This document shows, in pieces, positions 1-6,565 of a stretch of 7,199 nucleotides of DNA. Made by a program: the position numbers and the translations under genes. The stretch spans positions 6,245 to 13,443 of the forward strand of contig DLQN01000034.1 in NCBI GenBank assembly GCA_002477595.1, in the 5' to 3' direction. Every line of letters begins with the position of its first letter. The stretch's first letter is position 1. The notes beneath the pieces were generated by a model. It did not search any database and was not told where the DNA came from. It saw nothing but the letters and a program-made list of their open reading frames with translations. Source of the DNA: Roseivirga sp. UBA7431. GTDB lineage: Bacteria > Bacteroidota > Bacteroidia > Cytophagales > Cyclobacteriaceae.

Positions 1-1095
1 ATCTCTTTAGACAATGCCTATGATGTAGGAATTGGCGATTGGGACAAAGCGGCTATTACTTGGGGATACCAAGATTTCCCAAGTGATGTGAATGAGGAAA
101 AGGCTTTGAATGATTTATTAAACGGTCAAGCCAAAAATGAACTCTACTTCATTACAGATTCTGATTCAAGACCAATTAGCAGTAGTCACCCTGAATCACA
201 CCTTTGGGACAATGGGAAAAACCCAGTGGATCAGCTAAATCACCTGATGAAAGTCAGAACCAAAGTCTTAGAGAACTTTTCTGAGAAGAACATTCCAATG
301 GGAGCACCAATGGCTAAGCTTGAGGAAGTACTTGTGCCTATGTACATGATCCATCGCTATCAATTAGAAGGCGCAGTGAAAGTAATTGGTGGTACTTACT
401 ATAACTACAAGCTGAGAGGTGATGTACAACCCACTCAAAGAGTTGTACCAAGAGCAGAGCAAGAAGCTGCACTCACTGCACTCATAAATGTTGTTAACCC
501 AAAAAACCTAGCTTTCCCAGATCACATCATCGCTATGATACCTCCTCGCCCCCCTGGGAATGGTCGTTCATCAGAGACTTTTAATGTGAGAACTGGCGCT
601 AATTTCGATCCAGTAGCACCTGGTGAAACTATTGCTGGGGCTGTAATGAGTTACATTTTCAATCCGCAAAGGGCTACGAGACTTGTACAGCAAAAAGCAT
701 TGGATCAGAGTCAAATGGGTTTGACAGATGTCGTTAATAAGATTCTTGAAGGTGTTTCGGGATCTACCTATAGCAACTATTATTACCTAGAGCTTAAAAG
801 AGCAACGGAGAAGCAATTGATGAATGCTTTAATGAGTCTTTATAATAGTAACAGTGCCTCTTCACAAGCAAGAGCCGAAGCACTACTAAGCTTGAAGAAC
901 ATCGCTAAAAGAATGGACCCTGCTAACAATGATGGGGCTGCAGATGAAGCGCACAAGATGTACATCACCAATTTGATCACTAGGTTCTTTGACAATCCAG
1001 GAGATCTTCAGGTACAAAGAGCATTGACTCCTCCTGCTGGTTCTCCTATTGGAACAGACCTTCAGGATTGGTGTTCTTTCGGAACCAACAATTAG
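1..1095 (+). CDS. Zinc-dependent metalloprotease (Met-zincin/DUF4953 type), 3' part only
   Basis: The reading frame is open from the first base of the window, so the 364 codons seen are the C-terminal part of a longer protein and its start lies upstream. The first residues (SLDNAYDVGIGDWDKAAITWGYQDF) and the following block FITDSDSRPISSSHPESHLWD resemble the region after the HExxH zinc site in the large Bacteroidota zinc proteases annotated as DUF5117/DUF5118/DUF4953 (Met-zincin) proteins. The rest, with EKNIPMGAPMAKLEEVLVPMY and GGTYYNYKLRGD, fits the helical C-terminal half of that family. The catalytic HExxH itself is not in the window, so activity cannot be judged here. Full-length relatives are usually about 800 residues and exported, so a periplasmic or outer-membrane location is inferred. 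The protein ends at FGTNN with no added secretion-tag domain. A strong terminator follows 11 nt after the stop. ATG 88 is only an internal methionine. Family assignment is from recognition of motifs. Confidence 0.85.
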   Translation: MSLDNAYDVGIGDWDKAAITWGYQDFPSDVNEEKALNDLLNGQAKNELYFITDSDSRPISSSHPESHLWDNGKNPVDQLNHLMKVRTKVLENFSEKNIPMGAPMAKLEEVLVPMYMIHRYQLEGAVKVIGGTYYNYKLRGDVQPTQRVVPRAEQEAALTALINVVNPKNLAFPDHIIAMIPPRPPGNGRSSETFNVRTGANFDPVAPGETIAGAVMSYIFNPQRATRLVQQKALDQSQMGLTDVVNKILEGVSGSTYSNYYYLELKRATEKQLMNALMSLYNSNSASSQARAEALLSLKNIAKRMDPANNDGAADEAHKMYITNLITRFFDNPGDLQVQRALTPPAGSPIGTDLQDWCSFGTNN

Positions 1096-1106
1096 AAATC
1101 AATAGT

Positions 1107-1135
1107 AAAAAGGCTGCCTTGTGCAGCCTTTTTTT
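1107..1135 (+). terminator. Intrinsic terminator after the metalloprotease gene
   Basis: An 11-bp perfect stem (1107-1117 AAAAAGGCTGC with 1123-1133 GCAGCCTTTTT) closes on a 5-nt loop, CTTGT, and runs into a T tract at 1129-1135. It starts 11 nt after the metalloprotease stop. The A run on the left arm makes it potentially bidirectional, but no convergent minus-strand gene is present, so its job is to end the upstream transcript. Confidence 0.93.
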
Positions 1136-1193
1136 ATTTTCGCGTTACCTTTTGACAATATCAAGCGTCATAACAGTATCGAAATAGTCACTT

Positions 1194-1712
1194 ATGAACA
1201 TCAGAAACATAATTGCGCTTACGCTAATCATTGCTTCACTATTCTTTTTATATCCTGGTTTAACAGAGCCAATGTTGAGCATTCGTATAGCAGCAAAGAT
1301 TCCATTACTAGGTGACTTTGAATTATTCGAGCGCACCCAAAGTATTATTGAAGCGATCCGCGCTTTGTATGATTACAACAACAACCTTGTTGCAACCATG
1401 ATCTTAATCTTCTCAGTGATCATTCCAGTATTGAAAGGTATACTCTTACTGATCGTACTAGGCTTTAAGAAATGGCGTTTTAGAAGTCATGTCTATCGTT
1501 TTGTGTCTGCCATTGGTAAATGGTCTATGGCTGATGTATTTGTGGTGGGGGTATTTCTTGCCTATTTAGCAACAGCCTCAGAAGAGAGCATTTCAGCTGA
1601 AGTTTTTGATGGATTTTACTACTTCACAGCGTATTGCATTATCTCAATTTTAGGCATCCAAATCATGGACTTAAGAGACATTAAGAAGACCCTTAGTCCT
1701 TACAACAACTAG
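1194..1712 (+). CDS. PqiA-like (paraquat-inducible protein A family) integral membrane protein
   Basis: This 172-residue protein has four predicted membrane helices, near residues 4-22, 64-91, 112-128 and 141-158. The segment GKWSMADVFVVGVFLA (108-123) is the hallmark of the PqiA family, and the Pro in helix 2 (IIPVLKG, 76-82) also fits. E. coli PqiA and YebS carry two such domains plus Cys-rich zinc sites and work with MCE-domain partners in envelope lipid transport. This protein has one domain, no CxxC site, and no MCE gene beside it in the window, so its role is only inferred to be envelope-related. It stands alone between the terminator at 1107-1135 and a 140-bp gap, so it is probably a single-gene transcript. 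The ATG at 1194 gives a natural N-terminal signal-anchor (MNIRN followed by a hydrophobic run). No purine-rich ribosome binding site is seen, as is usual for Bacteroidota. Confidence 0.85.
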   Translation: MNIRNIIALTLIIASLFFLYPGLTEPMLSIRIAAKIPLLGDFELFERTQSIIEAIRALYDYNNNLVATMILIFSVIIPVLKGILLLIVLGFKKWRFRSHVYRFVSAIGKWSMADVFVVGVFLAYLATASEESISAEVFDGFYYFTAYCIISILGIQIMDLRDIKKTLSPYNN

Positions 1713-1852
1713 ATCCTTGATGCTACTCTGATTGACCGAAAAATTATATTAGGCAACCATTCATCCAAACTGAGAGTATTAGAGATTGAATACTATATAT
1801 TGGAAGCAATCCTTTTTAGTTCACACGTATCCTTAACAGAGAGTAAAAAATC
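1713..1852. other. Intergenic gap without a recognisable site
   Basis: These 140 bp separate the PqiA-like gene from the GltB-like gene and most likely hold the promoter of the latter. A TATATTGG at 1796-1803 is one base off the TAnnTTTG -7 box but has no TTG at the expected distance. A weak GATTG/CAATC repeat (1784-1788 with 1807-1811, 18-nt loop, followed by CCTTTTTAG) is too poor to call a terminator. Confidence 0.4.
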
Positions 1853-3406
1853 ATGGAATCACTTGCAGCATTCCCTTGGTGGGCTTGGGTATTAATAGGT
1901 CTTTTCCTTGTCGCACTTCGAGATGTCTTTCAGAGAAAGCATGCCATCAGCCATAACTATCCGATTGTTGGACACCTAAGGTACCTTCTGGAAAAAATAG
2001 GCCCAGAGCTAAGACAATACATAGTCGCTAATAATCGTGAAGAGCTTCCTTTCAACCGAAGTCAACGCTCTTGGATCTATGCCTCTTCGAAAAAAGAAAA
2101 TAATTATCAAGGTTTTGGTACCGATCAAGATCAAAATGCCCCAGGGTTTATTTTCATCAACCCTACAATGATTCCATTAAAGTTAGCTGCTGGCCATCCT
2201 AACCTTATCAACAATAATATACTTCCTTGTGCCAAACTGATGGGAGAATTTAATCGCAGGAAACGACCTTACAGACCCAAATCGGTGATTAACATTTCTG
2301 CCATGAGCTACGGATCATTATCAGCAAAAGCTATAGAATCATTGAATAAAGGTGCTGCTAAGGCTGGCTGCTATCACAACACAGGAGAAGGATCACTATC
2401 CAAGCATCACCAGCATGGGTCAGACATAATCTTTCATTTTGGCACTGGATATTTTGGTGTAAGGGATGATGAAGGGAATTTTTCCATGGATAAGATGGTG
2501 AAATTGACGCAGGAATTTCCTCAAATCCGTGCCATAGAAGTCAAGCTATCGCAAGGCGCTAAACCTGGCAAAGGCGGTGTACTGCCTGTCTCGAAAATCA
2601 CGAAAGAAATTGCCGAAATCAGACATGTAAAGCTGGGGGAAGATGTGCTCTCCCCTGCTAATCATACAGCTTTCTCAAATATTCCTGAGATGCTTTCATT
2701 TATCGAGGATATCGCTGAAAGCACAGGTTTACCAGTAGGCTTTAAATCAGCGGTGGGTAAGCTAGAAATGTGGGAAGAGATGACGAATTTAATGTTGAAA
2801 ACTGGAAAAGGACCAGATTTCATAACTATTGACGGTGGTGAAGGTGGCACAGGTGCTGCCCCACCTGCATTTGCTAATCATGTAGCCTTACCATTTGTAT
2901 ATGCTTTTGCTGCTATATATAAAATATTCGAACGCAAAGGACTTACAGGCAGAGTCGTTTTTATTGCCTCTGGTAAACTAGGCTTTCCCTCAAGTTCTTT
3001 AATGGCATTTGCCATGGGCGCTGACTTGATCAACGTTGCTCGTGAAGCTATGATGTCCATTGGTTGTATTCAGGCACAAGTGTGTCATACAAACACTTGC
3101 CCTGCTGGAGTTGCAACACAGAAGAAATGGTTACAAAATGGCATCGACCCTACTTTGAAGTCTGAGCGCTTTGCCAACTTTGCCAAGACTTTGAGAAAAG
3201 AAATTCTCGAAATCTCTCATGCGGCAGGCTATGAACACCCTTGCCAGATGACGATGACTGATGTAGACATGAGTATGGGAGATAATAACTATACCACTAC
3301 TTTGGAAGAAGTGTATAAATACAAGAAAACTCCTGTGGGCTTTTCCAACATGCAATCTTTGATTGATTGTGAGCATTTAGGTGGTCAGCATGCTCCTAAA
3401 TCATAG
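1853..3406 (+). CDS. Membrane-anchored FMN-binding glutamate synthase-family protein (GltB central/FMN domain only)
   Basis: The 517-residue protein has one N-terminal membrane helix (about 8-23, WWAWVLIGLFLVAL) and a linker containing LPFNRSQRSWIY (65-76), typical of this stand-alone family. A Glu_synthase (PF01645) TIM barrel follows from about 120 to 460. Visible landmarks are SAMSYGSLS (149-157), TGEGS (177-181), QGAKPGKGG (234-242) and DGGEGGTGAAP (327-337), which form the FMN/2-oxoglutarate pocket in true glutamate synthase. The cluster motif C405-x5-C411-x4-C416 (CIQAQVCHTNTC) matches the three ligands of the GltS 3Fe-4S cluster. The N-terminal glutaminase domain and the C-terminal GXGXG domain of GltB are missing and no gltD is nearby. 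It therefore cannot make glutamate from glutamine alone, and the physiological reaction of the family is not established to my knowledge. The start at 1853 keeps the conserved N-terminal anchor. The last 50 residues are polar and match no domain I recognise. Confidence 0.9.
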   Translation: MESLAAFPWWAWVLIGLFLVALRDVFQRKHAISHNYPIVGHLRYLLEKIGPELRQYIVANNREELPFNRSQRSWIYASSKKENNYQGFGTDQDQNAPGFIFINPTMIPLKLAAGHPNLINNNILPCAKLMGEFNRRKRPYRPKSVINISAMSYGSLSAKAIESLNKGAAKAGCYHNTGEGSLSKHHQHGSDIIFHFGTGYFGVRDDEGNFSMDKMVKLTQEFPQIRAIEVKLSQGAKPGKGGVLPVSKITKEIAEIRHVKLGEDVLSPANHTAFSNIPEMLSFIEDIAESTGLPVGFKSAVGKLEMWEEMTNLMLKTGKGPDFITIDGGEGGTGAAPPAFANHVALPFVYAFAAIYKIFERKGLTGRVVFIASGKLGFPSSSLMAFAMGADLINVAREAMMSIGCIQAQVCHTNTCPAGVATQKKWLQNGIDPTLKSERFANFAKTLRKEILEISHAAGYEHPCQMTMTDVDMSMGDNNYTTTLEEVYKYKKTPVGFSNMQSLIDCEHLGGQHAPKS

Positions 3407-3428
3407 ATTTAAAGAAAACCAGATATTT

Positions 3429-3460
3429 GAGTAAATTGGTTATCCGACATCAATTTACTC
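3429..3460. promoter_or_regulatory. Perfect inverted repeat abutting the deacylase start codon
   Basis: GAGTAAATTG (3429-3438) is repeated as its exact reverse complement CAATTTACTC (3451-3460). The 12-nt spacer could extend the stem by a G-T and a T-A pair. The right arm ends one base before the ATG at 3462, so in RNA the hairpin would cover the whole ribosome-landing region. It lacks a T run on either strand, so it is not an intrinsic terminator. It could be a dyad operator for a repressor or a translation-controlling hairpin; the sequence does not decide between these. Confidence 0.5.
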
Positions 3461-3461
3461 C

Positions 3462-5036
3462 ATGAAAAAACTTCTTCCGATAATAGCATTGTTCTTTCTG
3501 ACCAATAGCTGTTTCCTGTATGAACGCTTTGACATTCTATTGCTCAATGGGATAGTATTCGATGGTGAATCTTTATCTAAAACGCCACAAGATGTAGGCA
3601 TAAAAGACGGCAAAATCATAGCAATCGGTGACCTCGAAGGTTATGGTGCTGCTCATACAATAATGCTTAATGGCATCGAAATCATTAGCCCTGGTTTTAT
3701 AGACGCACATGCCCATATTGAACGCATTATGCGACTGCCTGACGCTGAAAGCTTCATTCGCCAAGGAGTAACTACGGTTTTAGCGGGGCCTGATGGAAGA
3801 GGCCCTGCACCAATGGGCAAGTTCCTTGACAGCCTTGAAACTTATCGCTTAGGTATTAACACCGCTTGGTTAACTGGACATAATACCATCAGACGTAATG
3901 TGATGGGTACTGAAAACCGTAAACCCACTCCGGAGGAAATGGCAGCTATGAAAGCTGCTGTTAAAGAGGCAATGGATAACGGAGCGTTTGGTATATCTAC
4001 AGGACTAAAATATGTTCCAGGCTCGTTTTCAGATGTAGAAGAAGTAATCGAATTATCGAAAGTTGCTGCTGCTCAAGGCGGGATTTACACTTCCCATTTA
4101 CGGGAAGAAGGCTTGGGTTTGCTTGACGGAGTGCAAGAAGCAATTCAAATAGGTCGCGAAGCAAACATTCCCATTGTCCTAACGCATCATAAAGTAATTG
4201 GTAAACCGATGTGGGGTGCAAGCGTCAAGACCTTGGCAATGGTAGACTCTGCCAGAAGACTTGGAATTGACGTAATGATGGATCAGTACCCTTACACCGC
4301 CAGTTCAACAGGACTTTCTGTACTCATCCCTACTTGGGCAATGGCAGGTGGCCAAGATGAATTCAAGAAAAGAATCGCTGATCCTGTTACCAGAAGCCGT
4401 ATTCACAGCGAAATCATGTTCAACATTGAAAACGATCGTGGTGGTGCAGACTTAGATGTGGTACAGTTTGCCAATGTAAGCTGGAAACCTGATTTAAATG
4501 GCAGAACGCTTAAGGATTGGGCCATTGAAAAAGAGCTTGAACCTACGTTTAGCAATGGCGCAGACTTGGTGATTGAGGGTCAATTTAATGGCGGGGCCCA
4601 GTGTATTTTCCATGCGATTGGAGAAGAAGATGTTCAGCGCATCATGCAGCATCCATTGGCCATGATAGCTTCTGATGGTGGATTAGTGGTACCAGGACAA
4701 GGACACCCACACCCGAGAAGTTACGGTACCTTCCCAAGGGTTCTCGGCTACTATGTAAGAGAAATGGGAATCATAAGTTTGGAAGTAGCCTTAAGAAAAA
4801 TGACCTCCCTTCCGGCAGAACGCATTGGCCTTGACAACCGAGGAAGAATTCAAGAAGGTATGCAAGCAGATATTACCATTTTTCACCCAGGCTATATTGA
4901 AGATGTTGGAACTTTTGAAGATCCTCATCATTATCCTAATGGGATAAATTATGTAATCGTCAATGGACAGCTAGTATATGGCGGAATGGAAGAACTAACT
5001 GAGGTAAGGGCTGGTACTGTACTCCGCAAGAAGTAG
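3462..5036 (+). CDS. N-acyl-D-amino-acid deacylase (D-aminoacylase) family amidohydrolase, lipoprotein
   Basis: This 524-residue protein begins with a lipoprotein signal (MKKLLPIIALFFLTNSC, lipid-attached Cys17), so it acts outside the cytoplasm. It is an amidohydrolase-superfamily barrel flanked by a small beta domain: PGFIDAHAH (78-85, metal ligands H83 and H85), SHLREE (His212), THHK (241-244), YPYTASSTGL (276-285), ASDGG (403-407, with the general-base candidate Asp405), HPHPRSYGTFPRVLG (415-429) and a C-terminal VIVNG strand. These match D-aminoacylases, which remove the acyl group from N-acyl-D-amino acids. The family's metal-bridging Cys, normally in a GNCG motif, aligns by eye with GPDG here, placing Asp111 at that position. 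The real substrate may thus differ, for example a D-amino-acid-containing dipeptide. It lies 33 bp upstream of a serine hydrolase gene with which it probably forms an operon. No other in-frame start would retain the signal. Confidence 0.88.
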   Translation: MKKLLPIIALFFLTNSCFLYERFDILLLNGIVFDGESLSKTPQDVGIKDGKIIAIGDLEGYGAAHTIMLNGIEIISPGFIDAHAHIERIMRLPDAESFIRQGVTTVLAGPDGRGPAPMGKFLDSLETYRLGINTAWLTGHNTIRRNVMGTENRKPTPEEMAAMKAAVKEAMDNGAFGISTGLKYVPGSFSDVEEVIELSKVAAAQGGIYTSHLREEGLGLLDGVQEAIQIGREANIPIVLTHHKVIGKPMWGASVKTLAMVDSARRLGIDVMMDQYPYTASSTGLSVLIPTWAMAGGQDEFKKRIADPVTRSRIHSEIMFNIENDRGGADLDVVQFANVSWKPDLNGRTLKDWAIEKELEPTFSNGADLVIEGQFNGGAQCIFHAIGEEDVQRIMQHPLAMIASDGGLVVPGQGHPHPRSYGTFPRVLGYYVREMGIISLEVALRKMTSLPAERIGLDNRGRIQEGMQADITIFHPGYIEDVGTFEDPHHYPNGINYVIVNGQLVYGGMEELTEVRAGTVLRKK

Positions 5037-5069
5037 TAAAACAAAGAGTGAATCCTTAACTTCATCCTT

Positions 5070-6152
5070 ATGAGACGTATATATAGCACCTGCATTCTCC
5101 TCTTCATGGCTTTAGGGTTGTTTGCACAAAGCAATTCAGAAATAGCTGACGAAAAACTTCAAGCTTTTGTCGAGAAAACCAAAGTACCCGGACTAAGCAT
5201 TTCGATTTCACAAAAAGGAGAGTTAGTCTACTCAAAAGGCTTCGGTTTTGCGGATAGAGAAGAGCAGGTCCCTGTAGATCCTTCTAAATCTAAGTTTCGC
5301 ATTGGAAGTGTGTCAAAGACGCTAACCGCGGCTGGTCTCGCTAGGCTTTATGAAGATGGAAAAGTAGACTTGGACGCCCCTATTCAAAGGTACGTGCCCA
5401 TTTGGCCAGATAAAGGAGAAAAAATTACCCTAAGGCTATTAGCTGGTCATCTTGCTGGCATCCGTCACTACAAAGGCACTGAATTCATGAGCCGTACGAA
5501 ATATGAAGACGTAGCAGATGGCCTTTCCATATTCATCAATGACCCTTTAATTAATAAACCAGGAACCGAGTACGCCTACTCTTCATATGGCTGGAATCTA
5601 ATCTCAGTCGCTATGGAAAATGCTGCTGCCCCCCAAGCAAGTTTTCTATCCAGTAAAAACTTTCTAAAATTCATTCAACAAGAGGTCTTCGATGCCCTTG
5701 AGATGAACAATACAGTACCCGACCATGCTGATCAATTTATAGCCAACCGAACACAATTCTATCAATTTAGAAATGGCGAAGCTGTTATAGCTCCTTACGT
5801 AGACAATAGCTACAAATGGGCTGGTGGCGGCTTTGTTGGTACTACGGAAGACCTATGCAAATTTGGTCAGGCACACATGAAAGCAGGCTATTTGAAGCAA
5901 GAAACACTAAATGAATGGATGACTTCACAAAGAACAGTGGATGGTAAAGAAACAAACTATGGCATCGGCTGGAGAACTTTTCAAAGACCTAGCGGCAATA
6001 CCTTCTACGGCCATAGTGGTGGCTCGGTCGGTGGCATTACTTTCTTTATGATGCACCCAGAAACAGAAACTGTACTCGCTATTGTGGGAAATATGGACCC
6101 TCTCAGTTATGCTGGTCTGCAATACGAATTGATGGAAATGTTCATCAAATAG
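5070..6152 (+). CDS. Exported serine hydrolase, beta-lactamase class C/LACTB family
   Basis: The 360-residue protein has a Sec signal peptide (MRRIYSTCILLFMALGLFAQ, cleavage near residue 19 or 20) and a single PF00144-type domain (about 28-350). The catalytic Ser80-x-x-Lys83 sits in FRIGSVSKTLTAAGLARL. The second motif is Tyr170-Ser-Ser in AYSSYGWNLI, instead of the Tyr-x-Asn of class C beta-lactamases, and the third is His315-Ser-Gly in GHSGGSVGG. The block LLAGHLAGIRHY is characteristic of LACTB-like peptidases. Relatives include DD-peptidases, D-aminopeptidases and esterases, so true beta-lactamase activity should not be assumed. It follows the D-aminoacylase-family lipoprotein gene by 33 bp with no terminator between, so the two are likely co-transcribed. 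A joint role in cutting D-amino-acid peptides outside the cytoplasm is inferred. No terminator is evident in the 94 bp after it. Confidence 0.9.
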   Translation: MRRIYSTCILLFMALGLFAQSNSEIADEKLQAFVEKTKVPGLSISISQKGELVYSKGFGFADREEQVPVDPSKSKFRIGSVSKTLTAAGLARLYEDGKVDLDAPIQRYVPIWPDKGEKITLRLLAGHLAGIRHYKGTEFMSRTKYEDVADGLSIFINDPLINKPGTEYAYSSYGWNLISVAMENAAAPQASFLSSKNFLKFIQQEVFDALEMNNTVPDHADQFIANRTQFYQFRNGEAVIAPYVDNSYKWAGGGFVGTTEDLCKFGQAHMKAGYLKQETLNEWMTSQRTVDGKETNYGIGWRTFQRPSGNTFYGHSGGSVGGITFFMMHPETETVLAIVGNMDPLSYAGLQYELMEMFIK

Positions 6153-6197
6153 CAAAGGCCGCTCTGTTCCAAATACTTAACAAAAAGAATCTGCAAA

Positions 6198-6213
6198 TGT
6201 GATCTAAGTCACA
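6198..6213. promoter_or_regulatory. CRP/FNR-superfamily binding palindrome (TGTGA-N6-TCACA)
   Basis: TGTGATCTAAGTCACA has perfect five-base half-sites, equal to the E. coli CRP half-sites, with a TAA-type centre; the three bases before it, AAA, also fit the longer CRP consensus. It lies in the 94-bp gap after the serine hydrolase and its right edge is 33 nt before the ATG at 6247, a position suited to controlling the small membrane-protein operon. Which family member binds it (CRP-, FNR- or NO-sensing DNR-like) cannot be told from the site, and no regulator gene is in the window. No clear TAnnTTTG -7 box was found beside it. Confidence 0.72.
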
Positions 6214-6246
6214 GAACTACTCATTTACATTATTGAAATTTAAGCC

Positions 6247-6339
6247 ATGAAAGGAAAGATCATCAAGTTTTTGATGGTATGCCTAGTTTGCGCAGGCATC
6301 ATTTTCGGTATTTCAATCTTAATAGAATACTTAAACTAA
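6247..6339 (+). CDS. 30-residue single-pass membrane micropeptide with CxxC, unknown function
   Basis: A 31-codon reading frame, ATG to TAA, encodes a lysine-rich start (MKGKIIK), one hydrophobic helix (about 8-26) and a short polar end (EYLN). The helix contains Cys12-Leu-Val-Cys15. It is the first ATG after the CRP/FNR-type box and stops 5 nt before the DUF2892 gene, so the two would share a transcript. Positive-inside topology would put the N terminus in the cytoplasm. I do not recognise a family. It is not a good lipoprotein signal, because the residues before either Cys do not fit a lipobox and nothing but a short tail follows. A chance ORF is possible at this length; placement and membrane-like composition argue for a real gene. 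Confidence 0.55.
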   Translation: MKGKIIKFLMVCLVCAGIIFGISILIEYLN

Positions 6340-6344
6340 TTGCT

Positions 6345-6545
6345 ATGAAAAATAACATGGGATCAATCGATCGAATCGTCAGAATCGTAATTGTAGCTGG
6401 CTTAGTTGCACTTTATTTTACAGACACTATTACTGGCTTATGGGGAACTGTTGCATTGGTAGCTGCAGGTATCTTTACCTTGACCAGTCTTGTCGGCTTC
6501 TGCCCTATCTATGCCATTTTCGGTGTAAAAACCTGTAAAGTATAG
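6345..6545 (+). CDS. DUF2892 (YgaP-type transmembrane) inner membrane protein
   Basis: This 66-residue protein matches the DUF2892 family from end to end: an N-terminal NMGSIDRIVRI amphipathic segment (4-13), two membrane helices (about 12-27 and 33-51) and the signature GFCPIYAIFGVKTC (51-64) with Cys53 and Cys64. In E. coli YgaP this region anchors a rhodanese (sulfurtransferase) domain; here the membrane part stands alone, so a link to sulfur, redox or NO metabolism is only suggestive. The frame is open upstream to an ATG at 6279, but the start at 6345 is chosen because the family begins with this MKNNMGS-like segment and because it removes a 61-base overlap with the micropeptide gene. It lies 5 nt after that gene and is followed by a terminator, making a two-gene operon under the CRP/FNR-type box at 6198-6213. 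Confidence 0.9.
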   Translation: MKNNMGSIDRIVRIVIVAGLVALYFTDTITGLWGTVALVAAGIFTLTSLVGFCPIYAIFGVKTCKV

Positions 6546-6565
6546 TTTACGACTTATTGAATTAG

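Noticed and set aside
88..1095. Treating ATG 88 as the start of the metalloprotease gene
   Set aside because: The frame is open from base 1 and the upstream residues (SLDNAYDVGIGDWDKAAITWGYQDF) belong to the family, so it is an internal Met of a gene cut by the window edge.
1121..1315. A 64-codon + strand reading frame overlapping the start of the PqiA-like gene
   Set aside because: It begins inside the terminator, has an unconvincing composition and overlaps a well-supported gene in another frame.
1732..1752. TTG followed by TATATTAG as a promoter for the GltB-like gene
   Set aside because: The spacing is only 10 nt and the -7 element departs from TAnnTTTG, so it does not fit the known Bacteroidota promoter pattern.
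1784..1818. GATTG/CAATC repeat followed by a short T run as a terminator
   Set aside because: The stem is only 5 bp with an 18-nt loop, and it sits just ahead of a start codon.
2662..3376. Minus-strand reading frames within the GltB-like gene (also at 1145-1336, 3573-3764, 3997-4221, 4949-5134, 5925-6155 and 6627-6815)
   Set aside because: They mirror strong + strand genes, show no domain or signal of their own and have no promoter or terminator that fits.
5070..5132. Lipobox-like YSTC at residues 5-8 of the serine hydrolase
   Set aside because: The Cys is only eight residues from the start, before the hydrophobic core, so it cannot be a signal peptidase II site; a normal Sec cleavage near residue 19 or 20 fits better.
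5307..6014. Reading the serine hydrolase as an antibiotic-resistance beta-lactamase
   Set aside because: The second motif is Tyr-Ser-Ser, and the LLAGHLAGIRHY block points to LACTB-like peptidases; nothing in the context suggests resistance.
6279..6344. A 22-residue N-terminal extension of the DUF2892 protein starting at ATG 6279
   Set aside because: The extension (MPSLRRHHFRYFNLNRILKL...) is not family-like and overlaps the micropeptide gene; ATG 6345 gives the normal family N terminus.
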